A stretch of 13,818 nucleotides of DNA from CAZBGL01 sp964491375. Lineage in GTDB: Bacteria; Desulfobacterota; Deferrisomatia; Deferrisomatales; Deferrisomataceae. The notes below the pieces were generated by a model. That model saw nothing but the letters and a program-made list of their open reading frames with translations, ran no database searches and was not told the origin of the DNA. The stretch lies in contig CAZBGL010000249.1 of assembly GCA_964491375.1 (NCBI GenBank), positions 1 through 13,818 of the forward strand, read 5' to 3'. A program made the position numbers and the translations under genes. Positions 7,111-12,574 of this stretch are shown in pieces (position 1 is the first letter of the stretch; each line of letters starts with the position of its first letter).

Positions 7111-7845
7111 CTACAGGGCGAGCATCACGGTGCGCTCCTCGCCCGTCCGGGTGTTGCGCACACGGAGGCGGAGCTGCCTGGGCCTCTTCGCCTCGGCCGG
7201 AAAGTAGAGCACACCGTGGCTGAGTTTCCCGGGCGGGATCGGCCGGTTCTCCAAGGTGCGGTTCCTCAGGTCGTCCCGGATCGAGCGGCGCACCTCCGGA
7301 TCCTCCAGACCCTTGCTGCCCCCGAGCACCGCCCCGCCGGCCCCCCCCACGGCCGCGCCCTTGCCCGTGGTCTCCAGCACGTTCTCACCCGTGACGATGC
7401 CGATGGCCGCGCCCACGATCGCCCCGGCCGCGGCACCCAAGAGCGCCCCCTTCCCGGCCTCGGGCCCGATCTCGCCCCACTCCGTCTTGTCGCGGATGCG
7501 CTTGTAGGCCAGTTCCTGGTCCAGGATGTTCCACAGCTGGCCCTGGGCGTCCACCAGAAAGGTCTGGTCCGGCACGATCTGGATCGGGTCGCTGCCCAGG
7601 TTATCGAACACCACCTGTACGGGCAGAACCCCCGCCCCCACGATGTCGAATCCGAACAGCTCCTTGGCCCGGTCCGGGTCGGCATGGGCCTCGGCAGCCA
7701 CCGTGGCCCCGAACACGGTGACCGCATTCGGATAGGCGCTGGGAAGCCGGACGGGCAGGGGTCTTTGCTCGTAACGGGTGCATCCGGCCACTGTCAGCGC
7801 CGCGGCCAGCACCCAGACCGCGAGCCGGTCTGTTCGTCCGTTCAT
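7111..7845 (-). CDS. Lipoprotein with glycine-zipper segment
   Basis: 244 residues from the ATG at 7843-7845, with a good GGGAGGAG ribosome site about five bases upstream. The signal peptide ends in LTVAGC with C22 as the lipidation site. The first part (35-115) is a beta-rich soluble domain with PNAVTVFGATVAAEA and IQIVPDQTFLVDAQG. From about 130 to 178 it has two glycine-zipper tracts (GKGALLGAAAGAIVGAAIGI and GKGAAVGGAGGAVLGGSKG), as seen in outer-membrane or envelope glycine-zipper proteins. The end contains a DLRNRTLENRPIPPG segment and a final beta-rich stretch. No enzymatic motif is visible; an envelope structural role is the safest guess. It is probably the first gene of the minus-strand run leading into the GlcD-like gene. 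Confidence 0.8.
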   Translation of the reverse strand: MNGRTDRLAVWVLAAALTVAGCTRYEQRPLPVRLPSAYPNAVTVFGATVAAEAHADPDRAKELFGFDIVGAGVLPVQVVFDNLGSDPIQIVPDQTFLVDAQGQLWNILDQELAYKRIRDKTEWGEIGPEAGKGALLGAAAGAIVGAAIGIVTGENVLETTGKGAAVGGAGGAVLGGSKGLEDPEVRRSIRDDLRNRTLENRPIPPGKLSHGVLYFPAEAKRPRQLRLRVRNTRTGEERTVMLAL

Positions 7846-7868
7846 GGCTCTCCTCCCAAGACCCGGCG

Positions 7869-7898
7869 AACCCGCTGGACGCGGGGTCCACCGGGGTT
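7869..7898. promoter_or_regulatory. Imperfect dyad between divergent lipoprotein and methyltransferase genes
   Basis: Left arm AACCCGCTGGAC (7869-7880) and right arm GTCCACCGGGGTT (7886-7898) are near-complementary (11 of 13 aligned positions with one gap) around a GCGGG centre. It fills most of the 56-base space between the two divergent start codons and ends three bases before the methyltransferase ATG. It could be an operator or an RNA hairpin near the 5' end; high GC makes chance a real alternative. Confidence 0.35.
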
Positions 7899-7901
7899 AA
7901 A

Positions 7902-8471
7902 ATGCGGCCCATGGACGCGCAGCCGAACCGTCGTCTGCCCGCACCGGATCCCTGGCTGGCGGCCCAGGGAGCTCTGCTGCGCACGGCGCGGCCCCTTTCC
8001 GTGCTCGACGTGGCCTGCGGGGAGGGGCGGAACGCCCTGTGGCTGGCCGCAGCGGGAATTCCCGTGCTGGGCGTGGACGTGTCGCCCGGGGCGGTCGAAC
8101 GGGCACGCGACGAAGCGATCCGGCACGGCTTGCCCGCCCGGTTCGCTGTGCGGGACGTGGAGCGGGAGGGGCTTCCTCCCGGGCCGTGGGGCGCGGTGAT
8201 CGTGCTCCACTTCCTGGACCGCTCCCTGCTGGGCCGGGTATACGGGGTCCTGCGGCCAGGGGGCTTCCTGCTGGTCAAGACCCATCTCGCCCATCCCCTG
8301 CGTCCCCCGCGCACCCGCCCCCGGAACCCGGCACACCTGTTGGGGTCCGGTGAACTGCCCCGGCTGTGTGTCGGGCTCGAAACCGTGCGCTACGCCGAAT
8401 GGGCCGGGAGCCACGGTTCGTTCGCCGCCCTGGTGGCCCGTAGGCCGTACACCGGCTCCTACTCCTCGTAG
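7902..8471 (+). CDS. Class I SAM-dependent methyltransferase (TehB/UbiE-like)
   Basis: 189 residues. The ATG at 7902 is used; a second ATG at 7911 (MDAQPNR) is an equally plausible start since no strong ribosome site precedes either. Methyltransferase motif I is DVACGEGRN (36-44), which binds SAM; motif II is the acidic end of the second strand at VLGVDVSPGAVE (55-66); the post-II region has FAVRDVE (81-87); motif III is near VLRPGGFLLVKTH (116-128). The small Rossmann-fold size matches TehB-like or metabolite methyltransferases. The substrate is not predictable. It is divergent from the glycine-zipper lipoprotein and its 3' end overlaps the opposing small gene by 13 bases. Confidence 0.85.
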   Translation: MRPMDAQPNRRLPAPDPWLAAQGALLRTARPLSVLDVACGEGRNALWLAAAGIPVLGVDVSPGAVERARDEAIRHGLPARFAVRDVEREGLPPGPWGAVIVLHFLDRSLLGRVYGVLRPGGFLLVKTHLAHPLRPPRTRPRNPAHLLGSGELPRLCVGLETVRYAEWAGSHGSFAALVARRPYTGSYSS

Positions 8472-8656
8472 GCCACCACCCGAACGAGCCCCACGGTGGC
8501 GCCGGAGTCGTCCGTCACCGGCATGTCGCTCACCCCTACGAGCCGGGCGTCGGGACGGGACGCAAAGAACCGGTTCACCTCGTGGTCCAGGCGTTCGAGC
8601 TCCTCGTGCACGTGAAAGACCCGCAGGTCCGTGCCGAAGGACTTCACCTTGTACAC
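8459..8656 (-). CDS. Small conserved-looking protein downstream of NifU-domain gene
   Basis: 65 residues from a GTG at 8654-8656, preceded by CCGGAG at seven bases. A much longer in-frame extension would cover the whole NifU gene in another frame and is rejected. The sequence begins MYKVKSFGTDLRVFHVHEEL and shows a beta-alpha-beta-beta pattern: strand (2-5, 12-14), acidic helix EELERLDHEVNRFFAS (18-33), then strands ARLVGVSD (37-44) and ATVGLVRVVAYEE (53-65). This resembles small Cse60/DUF2758-like proteins in layout, a weak comparison. It lies 14 bases after the NifU-domain gene, so they are probably one transcript. Function unknown. Confidence 0.6.
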   Translation of the reverse strand: MYKVKSFGTDLRVFHVHEELERLDHEVNRFFASRPDARLVGVSDMPVTDDSGATVGLVRVVAYEE

Positions 8657-8670
8657 GGCCGGTCTCCGGA

Positions 8671-8904
8671 TCAGTCCACGGCCTCCACCGACCTCACCTC
8701 GGGCACCTCGGACTTGATGGCGTGCTCGATGCCCCGTTTCAGGGTCATCTGGCTCATGGGGCACCCGTAGCACGCCCCCTTGAGCCGCACCTTCACCACG
8801 CCGTCCTCCGTGACCTCCACGAGCTCCGCGTCCCCCCCGTCGGCCTGGAGGTTCACCCGGACCCGGTCCAGCGCGGCCTTGACCTTTTCCTCGACCGAAG
8901 ACAT
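8671..8904 (-). CDS. NifU C-terminal-domain Fe-S scaffold/carrier protein
   Basis: 77 residues from the ATG at 8902-8904 with GAGGAG about nine bases upstream; an in-frame ATG at 8946 lies upstream but would sit inside the promoter/operator region described below. The protein is a complete stand-alone NifU C-terminal (Nfu) domain: helix VEEKVKAALDRVRVNLQADGGD (4-25), strands ELVEVTEDGVVKVRLKG (27-43), then the cluster motif CYGC (C45, C48), followed by PMSQMTLKRGIE (49-60). Nfu domains hold a [4Fe-4S] cluster at the dimer interface through these cysteines and deliver it to apo-proteins. It fits an anaerobe rich in Fe-S enzymes. Confidence 0.92.
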   Translation of the reverse strand: MSSVEEKVKAALDRVRVNLQADGGDAELVEVTEDGVVKVRLKGACYGCPMSQMTLKRGIEHAIKSEVPEVRSVEAVD

Positions 8905-8932
8905 GTCTCGTATCTCCTCTCGCAAAGGTGGA

Positions 8933-8946
8933 TTGAAACGGTTCAA
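8933..8946. promoter_or_regulatory. Near-palindrome at the NifU-gene transcription start
   Basis: TTGAAACGGTTCAA is a dyad with five-base arms (TTGAA/TTCAA) around ACGG. It lies immediately downstream of the predicted -10 box of the NifU-gene promoter, at about +1, a classic position for a repressor site. No known regulator consensus is recognised. Confidence 0.4.
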
Positions 8947-8948
8947 AA

Positions 8949-8977
8949 AATCTAGCCCTACGCACGGGCCCTGTCAA
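8949..8977 (-). promoter_or_regulatory. Sigma-70-like promoter for the NifU-domain gene
   Basis: On the minus strand the -35 box TTGACA (8977-8972) is a perfect match, the spacer is 17 bases and the -10 box is TAGATT (8954-8949), 4 of 6 to consensus. The start would be near 8942, giving a leader of about 38 bases. Confidence 0.65.
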
Positions 8978-9034
8978 ACCGCCTTGCGCCCCCGCACGGC
9001 GGTGATACATTTCGGCGCGAACCGACGTGTGGCC

Positions 9035-9063
9035 TTGACAAAGCTTACTATCTCGGTTAGCTT
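9035..9063 (+). promoter_or_regulatory. Sigma-70-like promoter for rubrerythrin
   Basis: A perfect -35 TTGACA at 9035-9040 is followed by a 17-base spacer and TAGCTT at 9058-9063, a weak -10 (3 of 6). The predicted start near 9070 leaves a leader of about 39 bases before the ATG, including the AAGGAGG ribosome site. Confidence 0.5.
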
Positions 9064-9065
9064 TG
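9039..9065. promoter_or_regulatory. Candidate operator overlapping the rubrerythrin promoter
   Basis: CAAAGCT (9039-9045) and AGCTTTG (9059-9065) are perfect seven-base inverted repeats separated by 13 bases, centre to centre 20 bases, about two helical turns. They overlap the end of the -35 box and the -10 box, so a bound dimer would block RNA polymerase. It does not match the PerR box I know. The regulator is unidentified. Confidence 0.5.
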
Positions 9066-9108
9066 GGCCAATCCCACATCTCCCGCAATCCGAGAAGGAG
9101 GATCAGCC

Positions 9109-9606
9109 ATGGGAAAGACGCTGGACAACCTGCAGGCCGCCTTTGCCGGGGAATCCCAGGCCAACCGGATGTACCTGGCCTTCGCCAAGAAGGCCGACGA
9201 TGAGGGCTACCCGCAGGTGGCCAAGCTGTTCCGGGCCGCGGCCGCGGCCGAGACCGTGCACGCCCTGAACCACTTCCGCACCATGGGCAAGGTGAAGAGC
9301 ACCAAGGAGAACCTCGAGGCCGCGATCCAGGGCGAGAACCACGAGGTCGTGAACATGTACCCCGAGTTCATCCGGGACGCCGAGGCCGAAGGCGAAAAGG
9401 CCGCCCTGACCTCGTTCCAGTGGGCGTGGGAGGTGGAGAAGATCCACGAGGCCCTGTACCGGAGGGCCCTGGAGAACCTGGGCAAGGACGGGGAGACCTT
9501 CGACTACTACGTGTGCCAGGGCTGCGGGTACACCCACGAGCGCGAGGCCCCCGAGAAGTGCCCGGTGTGCGGCGCTCCCGCGAGCCGGTTCGAAAAGGTG
9601 GAGTAG
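9109..9606 (+). CDS. rbr: Rubrerythrin
   Basis: 165 residues from the ATG at 9109-9111 with AAGGAGG upstream. The N-terminal ferritin-like four-helix domain (1-130) carries the diiron ligand pattern: E15, E48-x2-H51, E76 and E79 in QGENHE, then E110-x2-H113. The C-terminal rubredoxin-like domain has CQGC (C136, C139) and CPVC (C151, C154) binding a single iron. Rubrerythrin reduces hydrogen peroxide to water with electrons from rubredoxin or NADH-linked partners, protecting anaerobes from oxidative stress. The size is at the short end of the family. It is a single-gene transcript with its own promoter and terminator. The assignment is firm. Confidence 0.96.
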   Translation: MGKTLDNLQAAFAGESQANRMYLAFAKKADDEGYPQVAKLFRAAAAAETVHALNHFRTMGKVKSTKENLEAAIQGENHEVVNMYPEFIRDAEAEGEKAALTSFQWAWEVEKIHEALYRRALENLGKDGETFDYYVCQGCGYTHEREAPEKCPVCGAPASRFEKVE

Positions 9607-9626
9607 AGAAAACCCCGAAGCACCCG

Positions 9627-9657
9627 AAAGGGCGCCCTCTTCGAGGGCGCCCTTTTT
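9627..9657 (+). terminator. Strong intrinsic terminator after rubrerythrin
   Basis: AAAGGGCGCCCTC (9627-9639) pairs perfectly with GAGGGCGCCCTTT (9643-9655) around the loop TTC, giving a 13-base stem followed by further T residues. On the opposite strand the run after the stem is only AAAGGG complement (TTT then CGGG), so it may also terminate the converging GAPDH gene, less strongly. Confidence 0.9.
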
Positions 9658-9666
9658 CGCCGCAGG

Positions 9667-11121
9667 TTACGGCAACTCGGGAAGCTCCAGGCCGGCCATG
9701 TGCTGGAGCAGCCGCATCACCTGGCAGGCGTAACCGAACTCGTTGTCGTACCAGACGTAGAGCACCACGTTGCGGCCGTCGTGGCCGTTCACGATGGTGG
9801 CCTCGCCGTCCACCACGCCCGCATGGCGCGATCCGATGATGTCCGAGCTCACGATGTCCGGGCTCGTGGTGAAATCGATCTGGTTCTGGAGCGGGCTGTC
9901 CAGGGCGATCTGACGGAGATACTCGTTGATCTCCTCCCGGGTGGTGGATTTCTCGAGCCGGAGCTGGAGGATCGCCAGAGACACGTCCGGGGTGGGCACC
10001 CGGATGGCGTTCCCCGTGAGCTTGCCCTCCAGTTCGGGCAGGGCCTTGGACACGGCCTCGGCCGCGCCGGTGGACGTGATGACCATGTTGAGCGGGGCCG
10101 AGCGGCCTCGCCGGGGGCGCTTGTGGAAGTTGTCGATCAGGTTCTGGTCGTTGGTGTACGAGTGGCAGCTTTCCACGTGGCCGCTCTCGATGCCGAACCG
10201 GTCGTGGATCACCTTGAGCACCGGCACGATGGCGTTGGTCGTGCAGGAGGCCGCGGACACGATGCGCTCCTCCGGGTCCAGGGTGTGGTGGTTGACCCCG
10301 TAGACGATGTTGGGGATGTCACCCTTGCCCGGCGCGGTGAGGAGCACGCTCTTGACGCCCGGGGCCTCCAGGTGCTTGGAAAGCCCCTTGCGATCCCGCC
10401 ACTTGCCGGTGTTGTCCACCAGGATGGCGTTCTCGATGCCGTAACGGGTATAGTCGATCTTGTCCGGGCCCTCGGCGTACAGGATCCGGATCATGTTCCC
10501 GTTGGCCACGATGGCGTTTTCTTCCTCGTCCACGAACGTGGTGCCGGCAAATGGACCGTGGACCGAGTCCAGGCGGAACAGGGCGGCGCGCTTGCGCAGG
10601 TCGGGCTCCTTGGGGGGCCGGACCACCGCGGCCCGCACCCGCAGCTTGTCGCCCCGGCCCGTCTTGTCCACGAGGATCCGGGCCAGCAGCCGGCCGATCC
10701 GGCCGAAACCGTAGAGGATCACGTCCTGGGGCTTCTCCAGCACGGGGTGCACGCCGGTCGTGACCGACCGGAGCTCCTCGGCCACGAACGCGTCGAGGGA
10801 GGCGTACCGATCCTGGTCTTCCTGGTACCGGACCGCGAGCTTCCCGAGATCGATCCGGCAGGGGCCCAGGTCCAGATTGGCCAGCGCCTGGAGCACCGGG
10901 AACGTGTCCTGCACCGTGAGCTCCCGGCCCAGGATGAGCCGCGCGTGCCGGTGGACCTTGAGGATCTCGATGGAGCCCACCTTGGCGATCGACCGGCCGA
11001 ACACGTGCACCAGCACCCCTCGCTCCAGGCGGAGCCTGTTGAGGATCGGCAACATCTCGGTTGCGATCGCCTCGGACTCGTTCCATTGGTTGAAATAGAG
11101 CTCGCTCTTCGAAAGCGCCAT
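9667..11121 (-). CDS. gap: Long-form glyceraldehyde-3-phosphate dehydrogenase
   Basis: 484 residues from the ATG at 11119-11121 with GGGGAGG upstream; a longer in-frame extension to 11244 lacks support. Residues 1-130 are an extra N-terminal domain (ELYFNQWNESEAIATEMLPI, FGRSIAKVGSIEILKVHRHA) that ordinary GAPDH (~335 residues) does not have. The same long form is known in Pseudomonas and related proteobacteria. The NAD(P)-binding motif is GFGRIGR (138-144), the catalytic cysteine is in ASCTTN (C293) and the histidine partner is H320 in CHSYTNDQ. The C-terminal NEFGY segment is present. It interconverts glyceraldehyde 3-phosphate and 1,3-bisphosphoglycerate; the long form is often associated with gluconeogenic flux. 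Coenzyme preference cannot be read off. Confidence 0.95.
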   Translation of the reverse strand: MALSKSELYFNQWNESEAIATEMLPILNRLRLERGVLVHVFGRSIAKVGSIEILKVHRHARLILGRELTVQDTFPVLQALANLDLGPCRIDLGKLAVRYQEDQDRYASLDAFVAEELRSVTTGVHPVLEKPQDVILYGFGRIGRLLARILVDKTGRGDKLRVRAAVVRPPKEPDLRKRAALFRLDSVHGPFAGTTFVDEEENAIVANGNMIRILYAEGPDKIDYTRYGIENAILVDNTGKWRDRKGLSKHLEAPGVKSVLLTAPGKGDIPNIVYGVNHHTLDPEERIVSAASCTTNAIVPVLKVIHDRFGIESGHVESCHSYTNDQNLIDNFHKRPRRGRSAPLNMVITSTGAAEAVSKALPELEGKLTGNAIRVPTPDVSLAILQLRLEKSTTREEINEYLRQIALDSPLQNQIDFTTSPDIVSSDIIGSRHAGVVDGEATIVNGHDGRNVVLYVWYDNEFGYACQVMRLLQHMAGLELPELP

Positions 11122-11248
11122 GGCAGACCTCCCCGGGTGAAAAAGCGTTCGGTCGTTCCAAACCGGTCGCAGGGCGAATAAAGATAACACGGCCCCGCAG
11201 GGGCGAGGAAGACCGGTGCCTTCCCGCGGGTTCCGGCGGGGCAAAAGG

Positions 11249-11265
11249 GTTTCTTTGTTTCAAAC
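11249..11265. repeat. Operator-like repeat copy 1 upstream of XRE-cupin gene
   Basis: GTTTCTTTGTTTCAAAC shares GTTTCTT and CAAAC at the same spacing with a second copy at 11327-11343 (12 of 17 bases identical). It includes the perfect palindrome GTTTCAAAC (11257-11265). Confidence 0.45.
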
Positions 11266-11326
11266 GGGGAGTATACTGGGGTGGCGAGGCGAAGCGGAAC
11301 CGCAGGGGTTGGTTCGACCAAAACAA

Positions 11327-11343
11327 GTTTCTTGACACCAAAC
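11327..11343. repeat. Operator-like repeat copy 2, overlapping the XRE-cupin promoter
   Basis: GTTTCTTGACACCAAAC is 78 bases from copy 1 and contains the -35 box, so binding would repress the downstream gene. A likely ligand is the XRE regulator itself; this is inference. Confidence 0.45.
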
Positions 11344-11360
11344 AGTCGGTCCGGTACCTT
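11332..11360 (+). promoter_or_regulatory. Sigma-70-like promoter for the XRE-cupin operon
   Basis: Perfect -35 TTGACA at 11332-11337, 17-base spacer, -10 TACCTT at 11355-11360 (3 of 6). The start near 11367 gives a leader of about 23 bases with AAGGAG before the ATG. Confidence 0.55.
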
Positions 11361-11389
11361 CCCGTGTACGTGCAAGGAGAGAGGCACCC

Positions 11390-11992
11390 ATGGCCAAGCG
11401 CATCGACCCTGAACTCGAGGACCTGGGCATCGGCTTGAAGATCCGGGAGCTGCGCCAGAAGCGGCGGTACACCCTGCAGGACCTTTCGGCCAAGACGGGC
11501 CTGTCCAAGCCGCTGCTGTCCCAGGTGGAGAACGGCCACGTGATGCCGCCCGTGGCCACGCTGCTCAAGATCGCCCGGGCCCTCGACGTGAACATCTCCT
11601 ACTTTTTCCAGGAAGAGGAGAAAGAGGAAAAGATCGCGGTCACCCGGGCGAGCGAGCGCAAGAAGTTCACCCGACGGGCCCACCAGGACGCCAGCGAAGT
11701 GGGCTACCTGTACGAGTCGCTCGAGCTCCACAAGTCCCGCAAGCACATGGAACCGCTCCTCGTGACGTTCCCCCCCATGGAGAAGAAGGAGATGGTGTTC
11801 TACTCCCACGAGGGCGAGGAGTGCGTGTTCGTGCTGGAAGGGGAGGTGGAGTTCCGCACGCCGGACGAGGTGCGGACCCTCAAGCCCGGGGACTGCCTGT
11901 ACTTCGAATCCGACGTGTCCCACGCGTTTCGGGCGCTGGGGAGCGAACCCGCCCGGGCGCTGGTGGTGGTGTACACCGGGGAGCGGGGGTAG
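11390..11992 (+). CDS. XRE-family transcriptional regulator with C-terminal cupin
   Basis: 200 residues from the ATG at 11390 with AAGGAG about ten bases upstream. An N-terminal helix-turn-helix of the XRE type spans about 16-72 (IRELRQKRRYTLQDLSAKTG, then LSKPLLSQVENGHVMPPVA as the recognition region). A charged linker EEEKEEK follows, and the cupin_2 beta-barrel covers 120-195 with HEGEE (140-144), VLEGEVEF and LKPGD (165-169), and H178. Cupins in this class bind a small effector or metal. It lies three bases before the oxidoreductase gamma gene, so it is probably the local regulator, perhaps autoregulated through the two repeats upstream. Confidence 0.9.
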   Translation: MAKRIDPELEDLGIGLKIRELRQKRRYTLQDLSAKTGLSKPLLSQVENGHVMPPVATLLKIARALDVNISYFFQEEEKEEKIAVTRASERKKFTRRAHQDASEVGYLYESLELHKSRKHMEPLLVTFPPMEKKEMVFYSHEGEECVFVLEGEVEFRTPDEVRTLKPGDCLYFESDVSHAFRALGSEPARALVVVYTGERG

Positions 11993-11995
11993 GCC

Positions 11996-12574
11996 GTGGT
12001 CGAGATCCGGTTCCACGGGCGCGGGGGCCAGGGCGCGGTGGTGGTCAGCAACATCCTGGCCGTGGCGTGCTTCCTCGAGGAGAAGTACGTCCAGGCGTTC
12101 CCCCAGTTCGGGGTGGAGCGCCGGGGCGCACCGGTGGAGGCCTACACCCGGGTGAACGACCGGAAGATCCATCTGCGCACCAATGTCTACACCCCAGACC
12201 ACGTGATCGTGCTGGATCCGACCCTCGTCGAGGTGGTGGACGTGACCCGGGGCCTGAAGCCCGGCGGAACCCTGCTCCTGAACACGGACCGGCTCCCCGG
12301 GGACTTCGGGGATCGCTTCGGGGCCTTCCGGGTGGCCACCGTGGACGCCAGCCGCATCGCCCTGAGGCACCGGTTGGGAAGCCGCACCCATCCCATCGTG
12401 AACACGGCCGTGCTCGGCGCCTTCGCCCGCACCACGGGCGTGGTGTCCATCGACGCCGTGTGCGAGGCGATCCGTCAGGAGGTTCCCTCCCATCACGAGG
12501 CCAACATGGCCGCGGCCCGCGAGGCGTTCCACACCGTGGTGCTTCCGGATCCGGCCGCGGAGGCGAGCGCATGA
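11996..12574 (+). CDS. 2-oxoacid:acceptor oxidoreductase, gamma subunit
   Basis: 192 residues from a GTG at 11996, three bases after the regulator stop. This is the gamma domain of pyruvate/2-oxoacid:ferredoxin oxidoreductases (PorG/VorG/KorC class): GRGGQG at 8-13, QAFPQFGVERRGAPVEAYTR (33-52), the VIVLDPTLVE strand (70-79) and NTAVLGAFARTTG (136-148). The complex decarboxylates a 2-oxoacid to acyl-CoA and passes electrons to ferredoxin; the gamma subunit helps bind CoA. Its stop codon overlaps the next start (ATGA). The alpha and beta (TPP-binding) subunits are not in the window and probably lie beyond its right edge. Substrate cannot be stated. Confidence 0.92.
   Translation: MVEIRFHGRGGQGAVVVSNILAVACFLEEKYVQAFPQFGVERRGAPVEAYTRVNDRKIHLRTNVYTPDHVIVLDPTLVEVVDVTRGLKPGGTLLLNTDRLPGDFGDRFGAFRVATVDASRIALRHRLGSRTHPIVNTAVLGAFARTTGVVSIDAVCEAIRQEVPSHHEANMAAAREAFHTVVLPDPAAEASA

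Noticed and set aside
3927..7223. 1098-codon open frame on the plus strand
   Set aside because: It runs antisense to the TPR, PhnD-like, binding-like and GlcD genes, is extremely rich in Pro/Arg/Gly/His and has no recognisable domain. Long antisense frames are expected at this GC content.
6718..8199. 493-codon open frame on the plus strand
   Set aside because: It crosses GlcD and the lipoprotein in antisense and runs into the methyltransferase in another frame; no domain is visible.
9700..11181. 493-codon open frame on the plus strand
   Set aside because: It is the antisense shadow of GAPDH, with no family motif.
11181..11186. Possible -10 box (TATCTT, minus strand) for GAPDH
   Set aside because: No acceptable -35 box lies at 16-18 bases; only TTCCTC is nearby, so a promoter could not be supported.
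11270..11277. AGTATACT palindrome giving a good -10-like TATACT on both strands
   Set aside because: Neither strand has a reasonable -35 box at the right distance, so it was not listed as a promoter.
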